A stretch of 64,000 nt of DNA from Psychrobacter sanguinis (GCF_020736705.1 NZ_CP085990.1:2232001-2296000), one strand, 5' to 3'; shown: positions 35,249 to 45,829, counted from the first letter of the stretch. Numbers and translations are program-made. The notes: generated from the sequence alone by a model not told the origin.

Positions 35249-36439
35249 ATGTCAAATAACCGAACTCATAAACCTTCATTTGATTGGTCAGATCCCTTTT
35301 TACTACGTGATCAATTGACTGAAGAGGAGCAAATAGTACAAAAATCAGCCCATGATTTTTGTCAGACAGAATTAATGCCTGGTATTGTACAAGCCAACCG
35401 TCATGAAGTATTCGACCGAAATATTATGCGAAAAATGGGAGAGTTAGGTCTTTTAGGCATGACTATTGAAGGTTACGGGTGTGCCGGTTTGTCCCATGTG
35501 GCTTATGGCGTAGTTGCTAGAGAAATAGAATCGGTAGACTCAGGTTATCGCTCGGCAATGAGCGTGCAATCAAGTTTGGTCATGCATCCGATTTGGGCTT
35601 ACGGCACAGAAGCACAAAAAGAAAAATATCTGCCAAAGTTAGCTTCAGGAGAATATGTGGGCTGCTTTGGCTTAACTGACCCAGACGCAGGCTCAGATCC
35701 TGGCTCAATGAAAACTCGTGCTAAAAAAGTAGACGGGGGCTACCAGCTTAAAGGTAGCAAAATGTGGATTACCAATAGTCCAATCGCTGATGTATTCGTG
35801 GTGTGGGCCAAAGACGATGAAGGTGAAATTCGCGGCTTTGTATTAGAAAAAGGCATGAAAGGCTTATCGGCACCGAAGATTGAAGGTAAGTTCTCACTGC
35901 GAGCTTCTATCACCGGTGAAATCGTAATGGACGATGTGTTTGTCCCTGAAGAAAACGCTTTTCCCGATATCCGTGGCTTAAAAGGTCCGTTTGGTTGCTT
36001 AAATAAAGCGCGTTATGGTATTGCTTGGGGTTCTATGGGCGCAGCAGAGTTTTGTTGGAAAGCAGCTCGTCAATATACTTTAGATCGCAAACAGTTTAAC
36101 CGTCCGTTGGCAGCTACTCAGCTAGTACAGCTAAAGCTTGCCGATATGCAAACTGAGATTGCTTTAGGATTACAAGCGGCGCTGCGTGTTGGCCGCTTGA
36201 TGGATGAGCACAATGCGGCGCCGGAAATGATTTCCATAATTAAGCGTAACAACTGTGGTAAGGCCTTAAACATCGCTCGTGTGGCACGTGATATGCACGG
36301 TGGTAATGGAGTTAGTGATGAATTTCATGTGATTCGCCACGTAATGAATCTTGAGGCAGTAAATACTTATGAAGGCACGCATGATGTGCATGCCCTTATC
36401 TTAGGTCGTGCTATTACAGGCATTCAAGCCTTCTCATAA
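35249..36439 (+). CDS. gcdH: Glutaryl-CoA dehydrogenase (acyl-CoA dehydrogenase family)
   Basis: FAD enzyme that oxidatively decarboxylates glutaryl-CoA to crotonyl-CoA in lysine and aromatic degradation, 396 aa. The N-terminus [18 protein letters not shown] is typical of GcdH. The FAD/substrate loop is [20 protein letters not shown] and [17 protein letters not shown]. The catalytic base Glu lies in [21 protein letters not shown] general acyl-CoA dehydrogenase is the alternative, but the N-terminal DPF motif and the end of the protein favour GcdH. It is a single gene; no lysine or glutarate genes are next to it. Confidence 0.92.
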   Translation: MSNNRTHKPSFDWSDPFLLRDQLTEEEQIVQKSAHDFCQTELMPGIVQANRHEVFDRNIMRKMGELGLLGMTIEGYGCAGLSHVAYGVVAREIESVDSGYRSAMSVQSSLVMHPIWAYGTEAQKEKYLPKLASGEYVGCFGLTDPDAGSDPGSMKTRAKKVDGGYQLKGSKMWITNSPIADVFVVWAKDDEGEIRGFVLEKGMKGLSAPKIEGKFSLRASITGEIVMDDVFVPEENAFPDIRGLKGPFGCLNKARYGIAWGSMGAAEFCWKAARQYTLDRKQFNRPLAATQLVQLKLADMQTEIALGLQAALRVGRLMDEHNAAPEMISIIKRNNCGKALNIARVARDMHGGNGVSDEFHVIRHVMNLEAVNTYEGTHDVHALILGRAITGIQAFS

Positions 36440-36525
36440 TTTAGTTCGTCATTCAAATAGGGATAAGAGGCAAGATTTATCTCCAGTTTTTTTCTCATAA
36501 GTAATTTACGCATGTTAAATAACTA

Positions 36526-36553
36526 AAAACTCTGCCAATGGGCAGAGTTTTTT
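36526..36553. terminator. Terminator between gcdH and the dpp operon
   Basis: Stem AAAACTCTGCC with GGCAGAGTTTT, loop AATG region, then T run. It serves the convergent gcdH and dppF. The same stem and loop occur again at 43021. Confidence 0.9.
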
Positions 36554-36595
36554 ATGTTCGATTGATACCAATAAACCAATATTAAGCATAAATTA

Positions 36596-37624
36596 TTAAG
36601 CGTAAATCTCTTCCAAACGGATGCAGGAGACCAGTCGACCTTGCCATTCTCGAAGCTCTGGCTCTACTTGACTACATTCGGCTGTCGCATAAGGACAGCG
36701 CTTATGTAGGGCACAACCGGAAGGAGGGTTTAGCGGACTGGGTAGCTCACCATGTAATTTAAGCTCTTTTTTCTGCTCACCAATACTAGGAGCGGCAGAT
36801 AATAGAGCAATGGTATAAGGATGTTGTGGGTTATTATAGATGGTCTCTTTAGGACCATGCTCAACCACTTGACCCAAGTACATCACCATTAAGTCATCTG
36901 CCACATGGCGTACCACGGACAAATCATGCGAGATAAATACATAAGCGGTATGATACTCATCTTGTAGATCCATGAACAAGTTAAGCACCTGAGCTTGAAT
37001 CGACACATCTAAGGCTGAGGTAGGCTCATCGGCCACAACGATTTTAGGATTCAACATCATTGCCCGAGCCAGCGCAATACGTTGACGCTGACCCCCTGAA
37101 AACATATGCGGATAGCGACCTGAATGCTCAGGACGTAAACCTACCAAACGCATCATTTCATGGACACGGTCTTTCTTCTCCGCAGTAGACAGTTTCGTAT
37201 GAATATCTAATGGCTCAGTTAACTGATAGCCAATGGTATGACGCGGGTTTAAGCTACCATAAGGGTTTTGGAAAACCATTTGAATTTCGGTACGCAACTC
37301 TTTTAATGCACGGCGGCTATAGTGGGGTGTGCCTTCACCGTTGATATATAGCTCGCCTTTGGTAGGCTGTTCAATCAAGGTCAGTTGTCGGGCTAAGGTA
37401 GATTTACCACAGCCAGATTCACCTACTACTGCTAAAGTTTTGCCCGCTTGTAATTCAAAAGAGATACCATTTAGCGCTTTAACATAAGCCTTTGGTTTGC
37501 CTAGCCCTTGAGAGACTGGGTAATGCTTATGCAGGTTATCTGCTTTTAAGACCACTTTAGAAGCGGGTGCAGTCTGAGCATGAGTTGTCTCAGTGTCAGG
37601 CATCGAAGTTAGGCTGTTGGTCAT
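36596..37624 (-). CDS. dppF: Di/oligopeptide ABC importer, ATP-binding protein (DppF type)
   Basis: A 342-aa ATPase that energises peptide uptake with DppD. Walker A is [14 protein letters not shown], the signature [14 protein letters not shown], and Walker [15 protein letters not shown], followed by the His switch in [13 protein letters not shown]. The C-terminal oligopeptide-ATPase domain has four Cys-type residues in [16 protein letters not shown] that are typical of Dpp/Opp ATPases carrying an Fe-S cluster. Its ATG overlaps the dppD stop by four bases (ATGA). Last gene of the operon, followed by the terminator at 36526. Confidence 0.93.
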   Translation of the reverse strand: MTNSLTSMPDTETTHAQTAPASKVVLKADNLHKHYPVSQGLGKPKAYVKALNGISFELQAGKTLAVVGESGCGKSTLARQLTLIEQPTKGELYINGEGTPHYSRRALKELRTEIQMVFQNPYGSLNPRHTIGYQLTEPLDIHTKLSTAEKKDRVHEMMRLVGLRPEHSGRYPHMFSGGQRQRIALARAMMLNPKIVVADEPTSALDVSIQAQVLNLFMDLQDEYHTAYVFISHDLSVVRHVADDLMVMYLGQVVEHGPKETIYNNPQHPYTIALLSAAPSIGEQKKELKLHGELPSPLNPPSGCALHKRCPYATAECSQVEPELREWQGRLVSCIRLEEIYA

Positions 37625-38721
37625 AGTGAGCTCCCCGTTTGTTCCGAGTGAGAATGTGGCATTGTCGTCGATGTGTGGGCAGGAAAGTCTGTCCGTATAC
37701 AGCGCACCCGACCATTCGGGGTCGGTAATATGGGGGGCGGCACTTCACATTCAGGTTGTTTATAAGGGCAGCGGGGTGATAGCAGACACCCTTTAGGACG
37801 GTCGTATTGACTGGGCACTACGCCAGGTAAACTGTTCAAGCGTTCTTGACCGATAGCCAACTCTGGAATCGCTTGTAATAGGGCTTCAGTATAAGGGTGA
37901 GACGGATGTTCAAATATCTCAGGAACGGTATTGGTCTCTACCATTTGACCGGCATACATCACTGCCACATCACGCGCATTTTGAGCGACTAGACCTAGAT
38001 CATGGGTAATCAACACCATAGCCATTTGTTTTTCACGTTGTAGTCGGCTTAACAAGTCCATGATTTGGGCTTGTACCGTCACGTCAAGAGCGGTGGTGGG
38101 CTCATCAGCGATTAATAGCTTTGGCTCACAGGCCAATGCCATGGCTATCATCACCCGCTGGCTCATGCCCCCTGATAATTGATGCGGATAGACTGACAGT
38201 CTGTTTTTGGCATCCGGAATCTCAACCAGCTCCAGTAGCTCTAAGATACGCTGGCGAGCCGCCGCACCTTTGAGCCCTAAATGGGTCTTTAAAACTTCTG
38301 CCAATTGGAATTCAACCGTAAAGCTTGGGTTTAAGCAGGACATGGCATTTTGAAAAATCATTGAGATATCTTTACCAATGATTTTACGACGCTCACGCTC
38401 TGATAAAGTCAGCATGTCTTTGCCATCAAATTGCATTCTAGTGGCACCGACTGTGGCGCTTGAAGGTAATAAGCCCATTAGTGCCATCATGGTGACCGAC
38501 TTGCCAGAACCTGATTCGCCAACGACTGCTAAAACCTCACCTTGTTTTAGCTGAAGGGAAACATCATCGACTGCTCGAAACGCACGGGCTCCCTTGCCAA
38601 AAGTCACTGATAGATTTTCAATGTCCAAAAGTAGTGGTGAACTTGAGCTCAATTCAGTACCTTGACGGGGTCTAATAGTTGTAGAGTTTGTGGCGGCAGG
38701 GGTAGGGTTTAAAGTTGTCAT
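37621..38721 (-). CDS. dppD: Di/oligopeptide ABC importer, ATP-binding protein (DppD type)
   Basis: A 366-aa ATPase, partner of DppF. Walker A is [20 protein letters not shown], the signature [16 protein letters not shown], Walker [15 protein letters not shown]. The C-terminal family domain has [15 protein letters not shown], with clustered cysteines. About 30 N-terminal residues rich in Thr/Ser precede the conserved domain. Its ATG shares one base with the dppC stop codon (TAATG), so the genes are translationally coupled. Confidence 0.93.
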   Translation of the reverse strand: MTTLNPTPAATNSTTIRPRQGTELSSSSPLLLDIENLSVTFGKGARAFRAVDDVSLQLKQGEVLAVVGESGSGKSVTMMALMGLLPSSATVGATRMQFDGKDMLTLSERERRKIIGKDISMIFQNAMSCLNPSFTVEFQLAEVLKTHLGLKGAAARQRILELLELVEIPDAKNRLSVYPHQLSGGMSQRVMIAMALACEPKLLIADEPTTALDVTVQAQIMDLLSRLQREKQMAMVLITHDLGLVAQNARDVAVMYAGQMVETNTVPEIFEHPSHPYTEALLQAIPELAIGQERLNSLPGVVPSQYDRPKGCLLSPRCPYKQPECEVPPPILPTPNGRVRCIRTDFPAHTSTTMPHSHSEQTGSSL

Positions 38722-39632
38722 TAGCTCACCTGCTTTAATTTAGGATCAAGGGCATCACGTAGCCCATCACCTGTTAAGTTGATAGATAAAGCGGCTAAGA
38801 AAATAGCCAGACCCGGCCAAATTGCCAACCAAACATTACTTTGAATGTACTGACGAGCTGTACCTAGCATGGCACCCCATTCTGCATCAGGTGGCTGGAC
38901 ACCAAAGCCTAAGAAACCAATGGCACCTGCTTCTAAAATAGCCGATGAGAAAATCATGGTTGCTTGCACAATAAGCGGGGCCATACAGTTAGGTAGGATA
39001 GTGATAAACAATAAGCGTAGTACACTGGCTCCCATCACTTTTGAGGCAGTAAAGTACTCACGCTGTAGCTCAACCATAGCCGTGGCTCGGGTTAATCGAA
39101 TGAAAGGCGGGGTACAGACTAGGGCAATGGTAATAATAGTGTTGGTCATATTAGGGCCTAAGATAGCGGCAATAATAATCGCCAATAATAGGCTTGGATA
39201 TGACATCAGAATATCATTGACCAACATTACCGCTTTGCCCCAAACTTTGGGCCAAAAAGCAGCACTAAGACCTAAGCTAATACCGGCAATCATTGCTAAA
39301 GTAGTGGCACTTAGGCCAATAAATAAAGAGTAGCGTGCCCCATACATGACACGGGACAAAGTATCACGGCCTGCATCATCGGTACCCAATAAGAACATCG
39401 AATCGCCGCCGCTTATAAAGGCAGGCGGTAGTTGTTCTTTTCCGGTAAACAGCTCATAAGGATCATGCGGTGCGATGCTAGGGGCTAAGAGAGCGATAAT
39501 AACCATTAGAACCAAGACTAAAAGTCCAAGAACAGCGCCTCGGTTACGGCAAAACGTAGACACAAACAGTCGCCATGACGAAGGCGGTGCTGCTGCAAGG
39601 TCCATATCTTCGGGAAGTACGGTAGGCTTCAT
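38721..39632 (-). CDS. dppC: Di/oligopeptide ABC importer, permease (DppC type)
   Basis: A 303-aa inner-membrane permease with about six helices. The ATG at 39632 is preceded by TAGGA; a TTG one codon upstream is less likely. The N-terminal OppC-type domain has [20 protein letters not shown], and the ABC-coupling EAA-like loop is [40 protein letters not shown] and [18 protein letters not shown] are typical of DppC/OppC. It follows dppB after 92 bp. Confidence 0.93.
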   Translation of the reverse strand: MKPTVLPEDMDLAAAPPSSWRLFVSTFCRNRGAVLGLLVLVLMVIIALLAPSIAPHDPYELFTGKEQLPPAFISGGDSMFLLGTDDAGRDTLSRVMYGARYSLFIGLSATTLAMIAGISLGLSAAFWPKVWGKAVMLVNDILMSYPSLLLAIIIAAILGPNMTNTIITIALVCTPPFIRLTRATAMVELQREYFTASKVMGASVLRLLFITILPNCMAPLIVQATMIFSSAILEAGAIGFLGFGVQPPDAEWGAMLGTARQYIQSNVWLAIWPGLAIFLAALSINLTGDGLRDALDPKLKQVS

Positions 39633-39724
39633 CAAATTTTCCTATTTTTGCTAATACTGTCGTTTTAAATGGATTTTATGGCCGTATAGGCACAAGTTAT
39701 GAATAGGGTTAAATTTAAACCCAC

Positions 39725-40741
39725 CTAAGAGGTATGCCTGATACGGGGGTTAATTAACCCGTATAAGATATCGACCAATAAACTGACCAATATCAGCGCA
39801 GTCGCTACCAATAAAATCCCATTTTGAACAATAGGGTAATCACGTGTGAAAAATCCGTCGAGAAGCCAGTTACCCACACCCGGCCAACTAAAGATGGTTT
39901 CGGTAATAATGGCGCCGGCCAGTAAAGTTGCCATTTGCAGACCCACTACCGTCACGACAGTAATTAATGCGTTACGCATCACATGAATCAAAATTACGCG
40001 CTTTGGTGACAATCCTTTGGCGCGAGCCGTACGTACATAATCTTCATCAAGCACTTCAAGCATGGCGGAACGTGTCATACGTGCAATCATCGCTAGAGGA
40101 ATGGTAGATAAAGCGATAGAGGGCAGAATAAAGTGTTTTACCACGTTCCAAAAAGCCCCAGGCACTCCTGAGGTTAATGAGCCTAGCAGCCAAGAACCAT
40201 ACAAAGGCTTAACGTCCAAAAACTGAGCCACAGATATAACACCAGACACCGGTAACAGCCCTAAATAGTGAGCAAAAATACCAGTTAAGATAGGACCTAA
40301 TAAGTATATAGGCATTGAGTAGCCTGCTAGAGCGCCTGACATCAAGGTATAGTCCACCCAGCTTCCACGGCGTAGGGCCGCTATAATGCCTAAACTCACA
40401 CCAATAATACTGGCGATGGTAATGGCACATACTGCCAATTCTAAGGTAGGTACGAAGTGGGCAAAAAAGTCTTGCAGAACAGGGGTCCGGGTTCTAAAAG
40501 AAGCGCCAAAGTCCCCTTGCATGATGCCAGTAATATAATCCCAGTACTGAATGGGTAACGGCTTGTCTAGCCCAAGACGAGCAAGAGCTTGCGCGTGCAT
40601 GGCAGGATCGACCATACGTTCACCCATCATGATCTCCACCGCGTCGCCAGGGACGAGTCGGATTAGGGTAAAGGTCGATAGGGTCAAGCCAATATAAACA
40701 GGAATGAGAATGAGAATTCGACGTAGAATATACAATAGCAT
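39725..40741 (-). CDS. dppB: Di/oligopeptide ABC importer, permease (DppB type)
   Basis: A 338-aa inner-membrane permease. The N-terminus LLYILRRILILIPVYIGLTL and TLIRLVPGDAVEIMMG are typical of DppB/OppB, and the coupling loop is DEDYVRTARAKGLSPKRVIL. The end GLINPRIRH is the usual family ending. The ribosome-binding site is weak. It is separated from dppA by 209 bp that contain a stable hairpin (40865-40899), so it may be expressed at a lower level than dppA. Confidence 0.93.
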   Translation of the reverse strand: MLLYILRRILILIPVYIGLTLSTFTLIRLVPGDAVEIMMGERMVDPAMHAQALARLGLDKPLPIQYWDYITGIMQGDFGASFRTRTPVLQDFFAHFVPTLELAVCAITIASIIGVSLGIIAALRRGSWVDYTLMSGALAGYSMPIYLLGPILTGIFAHYLGLLPVSGVISVAQFLDVKPLYGSWLLGSLTSGVPGAFWNVVKHFILPSIALSTIPLAMIARMTRSAMLEVLDEDYVRTARAKGLSPKRVILIHVMRNALITVVTVVGLQMATLLAGAIITETIFSWPGVGNWLLDGFFTRDYPIVQNGILLVATALILVSLLVDILYGLINPRIRHTS

Positions 40742-40864
40742 GGGCGCGCTCGATTTTTAAAAGAAAGAGTTTGCTATAACACTAGGGTGAAAGGAGATGG
40801 CTGAGTCTGAGGTATCAAATAGGGCATTTGAGACACGATTTCAGAGTTGGCTATCATCAAAATC

Positions 40865-40899
40865 AAAAAGGCTGGAACAGAAAGGTTTCTGAACCAGCC
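40865..40899 (-). terminator. Intraoperon hairpin / attenuator between dppA and dppB
   Basis: On the minus strand GGCTGG pairs with CCAGCC; inside, CAGAAA pairs with TTTCTG across a small TT/TT internal loop, and TTTTTG follows. It looks like a partial terminator that would let most transcripts stop after the binding protein. Confidence 0.75.
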
Positions 40900-40950
40900 A
40901 TCTTACCTAAATTATAGAGTTAGGTTCTTTACTGGTATGAAAATAACCGA

Positions 40951-42579
40951 TTATTCGATATCCACACCATCAAAGCGTATAGAGCCTAATGGGCTGATTT
41001 TGTAATCTTTCACATTAGGTGTGGTCAACACGGTCACAACTGAGTTGGCCACTGTGGTCCAAGGCAATTCTTGCTTGAAAATAACCTGAGCTTGTTTGTA
41101 GTTAGCAATGCGCTGCTCTTGATTGGTGTTTGAGCGGGCATCCATGATGAGCTTATCAAAGTCTTTGTTACACCAACGGGCGTAGTTGTTGCCATTGACT
41201 GCATCACAAGACAATAAAACGCCTAACCAGTTATCAGGGTCACCATTGTCGCCTGTCCAACCGGCTAGAATGATGTCATGCTCGCCTTTGTTGGCGCGTT
41301 TTAGATACTCGCCCCATTCAAAGGTTTTTAGATTGGCTTTAACCCCAATCTTGGCCCAGTCCGCTTGTAGCATTTCAGCCATCAACTTAGCGTTAGGGTT
41401 ATAAGGACGTTGAACAGGCATATACCATAGATCAATGTCAAAGCCTTTAACACCTGCTTCAGCCATTAAGGCTTTGGCTTTTTCAACATCATAAGGTGCG
41501 TCTTTTAACTGATCATTGAAGCCCCACTGAGTAGGTGGCATTGGGTTAGCCGTTTTTACCCCAGCGCCTTGATACACTGCATCAATTAAGGCGTCTTTGT
41601 TGATCGCCATATCTAAGGCAGCGCGGACTTTGACGTCTTTTAGTTCAGGTCTCTCGGTGTTATATGCAATATAACCCACGTTGAAGCCTGGCTCTTCTAG
41701 GACGTTGGCTTTGCCAGAAGCTTTGGCAGATTCTACTTCCGAAGGGTTAGCATAAGCTGAAACATGACATTCGCCAGCTTGTACTTTTTGGGCACGTACC
41801 GCAGAGTCTTTGGTGATAACGAATACTAAGTTATCAATATGAATATCGTCTTTATTCCAGTAATCTGGATTTTTGGTATAACGAATTTGTGAGTCTTTTT
41901 GATATGAAGTAAAGACGAAAGGACCAGTACCAACAGGTTTGGTATTAAGGTCAGCCGCTTTGCCCGCATCTAGTAAAGACTGAGCATATTCTGCTGAGTC
42001 GATGTAAGCAAATGGCATTGCTAGGTTTTGTAAGAAAGGCGCATTGACTTCTTTTAGAGTAACTTTAACCGTATAGTCGTCTACTTTTTCAATATTGGCA
42101 ATATTATCCGGTAGACCCATATCTACTGAATACGGAAATTCTGCAGGGTAAGCCTTGTTGAATTCGAAGTTAGGATCAGTCAGACGTTTTAGAGTGAATA
42201 CCACGTCGTCTGCATTGAAGTCACGGGTAGGCGTGAAGAAGTCAGTTTTACCAAATTTGACCCCTTTACGTAGATGTAGGGTATAAGTTTTACCATCTTC
42301 ACTGATGTCCCATTTTTCAGCTAGAGCTGGCTGAATCTCTGTTTCACCACGTTTGAATTCGACTAATCCGTTATAGATAGGATAGGCGCTGGCGTCAAAA
42401 TCGGTACCCGCTGTATATTGTGCAGGGTCAAAGCCTGCAGGGCTACCTTCTGAACAGTAGATGAGAGTTTTGGCACCTTCAGCGCCACCTGCTGTAGTGG
42501 CTTTTTCCCCACCACCACAAGCGGAGATACCAATAGTAGCGGCTGCCAATAAACTTAATTTAAAAATAGGGTATTTCAT
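40951..42579 (-). CDS. dppA: Di/oligopeptide ABC importer, substrate-binding lipoprotein (DppA type)
   Basis: A 542-aa SBP_bac_5 protein that captures peptides for the DppBCDF transporter. The ATG at 42579 follows CAGGAAG; the frame to 42621 is not needed. It has a lipoprotein signal (SLLAAATIGISA-C, followed by a Gly-rich linker), so it is probably anchored to the inner membrane rather than freely periplasmic. Conserved family parts are YCSEGSPAGFDPAQYTAGTD, KWDISEDGKTYTLHLRKGVK and VGTGPFVFTSYQKDS. The ligand may be dipeptides, longer peptides or haem; this cannot be decided here. First gene of the operon. Confidence 0.92.
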   Translation of the reverse strand: MKYPIFKLSLLAAATIGISACGGGEKATTAGGAEGAKTLIYCSEGSPAGFDPAQYTAGTDFDASAYPIYNGLVEFKRGETEIQPALAEKWDISEDGKTYTLHLRKGVKFGKTDFFTPTRDFNADDVVFTLKRLTDPNFEFNKAYPAEFPYSVDMGLPDNIANIEKVDDYTVKVTLKEVNAPFLQNLAMPFAYIDSAEYAQSLLDAGKAADLNTKPVGTGPFVFTSYQKDSQIRYTKNPDYWNKDDIHIDNLVFVITKDSAVRAQKVQAGECHVSAYANPSEVESAKASGKANVLEEPGFNVGYIAYNTERPELKDVKVRAALDMAINKDALIDAVYQGAGVKTANPMPPTQWGFNDQLKDAPYDVEKAKALMAEAGVKGFDIDLWYMPVQRPYNPNAKLMAEMLQADWAKIGVKANLKTFEWGEYLKRANKGEHDIILAGWTGDNGDPDNWLGVLLSCDAVNGNNYARWCNKDFDKLIMDARSNTNQEQRIANYKQAQVIFKQELPWTTVANSVVTVLTTPNVKDYKISPLGSIRFDGVDIE

Positions 42580-43020
42580 AAAAACTTCCTGTGTCGCTAG
42601 TTGACCTGATTTCTCGGACATTAAATCAAGCCAAACAACACTAGCTATACAGGTAGAGTTTGTTGTGCCAATTAAATCCGTCTAGTTCAGGCAAATAGTA
42701 AAATTATGAGTAAAAAAATCAGTAAAACCCAGTACTTAAGACCACTAACTGGCTACTGAATTTTCTATTACCTAACATCCGTAAATTTCAAAACGATTTA
42801 AATAAGGTCATTTATAGGGTACTTAAATCGACCTATAACTAATAATTGGGTAAAGGCGACCTATTTATCATCGATGTTTAAGAATATACTATGTTAATAG
42901 GATGTTACGCAAGGTATCAAGTCAGTAAATTTCATGAAATATTAACTTAATTGTAATTTTTAAGTCGTTTTACATTGAATAGTTATATCAACAATATCTT
43001 TAAGAAGGTTTAGGACAACA
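42580..43020. other. Upstream region of the dpp operon, no gene seen
   Basis: About 440 bp between the dppA start and the norZ terminator. It is AT rich, with no credible ORF. It must hold the dpp promoter; I could not pick a convincing operator. Confidence 0.5.
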
Positions 43021-43052
43021 AAAAAACTCTGCCAATGGGCAGAGTTTTTTTT
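43021..43052 (-). terminator. Terminator of norZ
   Basis: Same stem-loop as the one at 36526 (ACTCTGCC with GGCAGAGT), with longer A and T runs. On the minus strand it lies about 70 bp after the norZ stop. Confidence 0.88.
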
Positions 43053-43117
43053 AACATAGTTGAAATTAGACCACTAGAACGGTAGTTATTTATTTGATGA
43101 ACTATTTATTTACCGAA

Positions 43118-45397
43118 CTATTTATTTACCGAACTGTGTGGTCTGTAGTTAGAATGAGACGTTTTAGCAAAGGTGAGTTTAACCACTTGCCAAGCCACAC
43201 AAACGGCACCGGTAATAAATACCATATCACCGAGGAAACGAACCCATCTTAGGGTCACCAGTAAGTCTTGTTGTAAGAAGCCTTCACTGCGCGCATACCA
43301 TAGACCCTCAGTGATTGAAGCGTGAGCTTGGAAAATACCGATAGGTAGCAAACTGGTAGCAATCATTAATACTAGGCCTAGGTTCAGCATCCAGAAGCCT
43401 GTTTTCATCAACTTATCGCTGAACACATAGTCGGGACGGATATAACGCATGACCAGTAATACGAACCCCAGTGCCAAGAAACCGTATACCCCAAACAGTG
43501 CGGCATGTGAATGAACTGCAGTGGTATTTAGACCTTGTAAGTAGAATAATGAGACCGGTGGGTTAATCATAAATCCGAAGACACCCGCACCTAACATATT
43601 CCAGAAAGACACAGCGACGAAGCACATAATTGGCCATTTAAGCTTTTGCATCCAAGGGGATTGGTGCTGCATAGACCAGTGCTCATAACCTTCATAGCCT
43701 AGTACGATTAGCGGCACAACTTCTAGTGCGCTAAAGGAGGCCCCAATGGCCATCACTGGCGTGGTGGTGCCAGAGAAATATAAATGATGGAAAGTTCCTG
43801 GGACTCCACCTAGTAGGAATAACGCTGCGGAAGCAATAGATGTGGCAGTAGCAATTTTTTTGCTGACGAGACCTAGGTTATAAAATATAAAGGCAAGCGA
43901 TACCGTGGCGAACACCTCAAAGAAGCCTTCAACCCATAAGTGAACTACCCACCAGCGCCAGTATTCCATAATAGTTAAGTGAGTGTGCTCACCATAGAAT
44001 AAACCTGAGCCATAGAATAAACCCACGCAAACTACCGAGGCGAAGAATATGGCCAGTAAATTTTTATCGCCTTCCTTTTTAAAGGCAGGCATAACGCCTC
44101 GTGACATTAATACTAGCCAGATTAAAATACCTACCCATTTTAGAATTTGCCAGAAACGGCCTAAGTCGATAAATTCATAACCTTGATGACCAAACCAGAA
44201 GTTGTATTTGGCTGGCAGGATTTCAGCAATGGCAAGATATTGACTGATAAAAGAACCGACACAAACTATGATCAAGGCGACCCAAAGGACATCAACACCG
44301 AGCTTTTGAAATTTAGGATCTTTACCGCCATTGATGATTGGGGTCAGGAATAATCCAGCCATTAAGAAGGCCGTAGCGATCCAGAAGAGAGCAGATTGGA
44401 TATGCCAAGTGCGTACTAAAGAGTAGGGGAGGTAGTCCGCGACGGGTATACCATAGAAATTTTGTCCCTCTACTGTATAGTGCGCGACGAAGCCACCGAT
44501 TAAGACTTGGAAAATAAATAGCGCAACAACTAAAAAACCATATTTTGCCAACGCTTTTTGAGAAGGGGTTAACGCAATTTTAGTAAGAGGATCCGCTTCT
44601 GGCGTGACCAGTTTAGGATCCATATTATCTTCTCTGCGTAGGAATGCCCAGCCCCAGATAAGCAGGCCCACGCCGGCTATTAAAAACACCACACTGGCAA
44701 CGGACCACATAATATTTTCAGTAGTAGGCTTATTATCAATAAGAGGTTCGTGCGGCCAGTTATTGGTATAGGTTGCATTTGTACCAGGGCGTTCTGCTGA
44801 CGCTATCCAAGTGGTCCAGAAGAAGAAGTTGGTTAAACGCTGTCTCGATTCTTCGCTAGTAATGGTATTATTTTTCATCGCAAAGTTTTCACGAGTCTTC
44901 TGAAACTCTGGATCATCCCCATAGACACTCATATAATAGGGTGTAATCTTATTTATTGCCGCAATACGAGTCTGTGATAAGACTACCGTATTGTTTTCAT
45001 CAACAGCACTACCGCGATACTCTCTTTTGACCTGCGCTTCTAAGACCGCTTTTTGATCTTCGCTGGCTGCCTCATAATCTACACCATAGAGCTCATTAGA
45101 CTTAATATTGAGCCAAGCCACCAGCTCTCTATGTAGCCAATCTGCTGTCCAATCTGGTGCTTGATAAGCCCCATGACCTAATACAGAACCTAACTGCTGA
45201 CCGCCAGTGCGCTGCCAAGCAGATTGCCCCGCTAAGATATCTTCTTTCGTCAAAATAACCTGACCGTTATCGTCAACAAATTGGTCAGGGATGGGTGGCG
45301 CTGTCCGATAAATTTCGACACCGCCCCAACCTAATAGCGAGAATGTGACAATAAGGATAGCGATTAAGCCCCACCAGTATTTCTTGTATTCACCCAT
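43118..45397 (-). CDS. norZ: Quinol-dependent nitric oxide reductase (qNOR)
   Basis: A 759-aa single-subunit NO reductase that reduces NO to N2O with electrons from quinol in the inner membrane. The N-terminal extension (residues about 25-220, with GGQQLGSVLGHGAYQAPDWT) replaces the NorC cytochrome and is the mark of qNOR. The catalytic part has about 12 to 14 helices with haem and FeB histidines in VRTWHIQSALFWIATAFLMA, YWRWWVVHLWVEGFFEVFA and PGTFHHLYFSGTTT. The ATG follows TAGGAG. With nitrite reductase being assimilatory here, its role is most likely NO detoxification. Its stop codon lies in a 16-bp tandem duplication. Two NsrR-like sites precede it. Confidence 0.96.
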   Translation of the reverse strand: MGEYKKYWWGLIAILIVTFSLLGWGGVEIYRTAPPIPDQFVDDNGQVILTKEDILAGQSAWQRTGGQQLGSVLGHGAYQAPDWTADWLHRELVAWLNIKSNELYGVDYEAASEDQKAVLEAQVKREYRGSAVDENNTVVLSQTRIAAINKITPYYMSVYGDDPEFQKTRENFAMKNNTITSEESRQRLTNFFFWTTWIASAERPGTNATYTNNWPHEPLIDNKPTTENIMWSVASVVFLIAGVGLLIWGWAFLRREDNMDPKLVTPEADPLTKIALTPSQKALAKYGFLVVALFIFQVLIGGFVAHYTVEGQNFYGIPVADYLPYSLVRTWHIQSALFWIATAFLMAGLFLTPIINGGKDPKFQKLGVDVLWVALIIVCVGSFISQYLAIAEILPAKYNFWFGHQGYEFIDLGRFWQILKWVGILIWLVLMSRGVMPAFKKEGDKNLLAIFFASVVCVGLFYGSGLFYGEHTHLTIMEYWRWWVVHLWVEGFFEVFATVSLAFIFYNLGLVSKKIATATSIASAALFLLGGVPGTFHHLYFSGTTTPVMAIGASFSALEVVPLIVLGYEGYEHWSMQHQSPWMQKLKWPIMCFVAVSFWNMLGAGVFGFMINPPVSLFYLQGLNTTAVHSHAALFGVYGFLALGFVLLVMRYIRPDYVFSDKLMKTGFWMLNLGLVLMIATSLLPIGIFQAHASITEGLWYARSEGFLQQDLLVTLRWVRFLGDMVFITGAVCVAWQVVKLTFAKTSHSNYRPHSSVNK

Positions 45398-45421
45398 ATC
45401 ATGCTCCTAGAAATAAATTAT

Positions 45422-45444
45422 AAGATTCATTTTTAATGAATGTT
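45422..45444. promoter_or_regulatory. NsrR-like operator, proximal to norZ
   Basis: A 23-bp inverted repeat of 11-1-11 layout: AAGATTCATTT and TAATGAATGTT, nine of eleven positions symmetric, about 25-47 bp before the norZ ATG. Shape and sequence agree with the known NsrR box, which has AAGATGCATTT-type arms. Confidence 0.72.
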
Positions 45445-45596
45445 TAAAGTTAAAATTAAGCATTAAAAGCTTTTAATACCCTAGTATTCTCTAGAAATTA
45501 ATCAATTGGCTTGTCTCACTTTATATCACTACGCCTGTTCCAATTAGACAGAGTAGAGTGCCACAGAACCATAAATTAAGCATTTGAGCGGATTAT

Positions 45597-45619
45597 AACA
45601 TCCATTTAAAATGAATGTT
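45597..45619. promoter_or_regulatory. NsrR-like operator, distal to norZ
   Basis: A second 23-bp site of the same 11-1-11 layout: AACATCCATTT and AAATGAATGTT, ten of eleven positions symmetric, centred 175 bp from the proximal one. It is the better of the two. Confidence 0.78.
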
Positions 45620-45829
45620 AATAATTGTTTTTTAGATTTAAATGATTAACTAGGATAAATCAAGCTATCAAAGGGATAGAAAGAATAATAGATATAATTA
45701 TTATTTTTCTGAAAAGTTACTGAATAGTAAGTAAATGGTAGTTAAGCATCGATTGTCTTTCTGAGAAAAATATTAGAAAAAGGATATTGTAATATCTGTA
45801 ATTTTGCAGTAACATTCGCATCGTTATTT

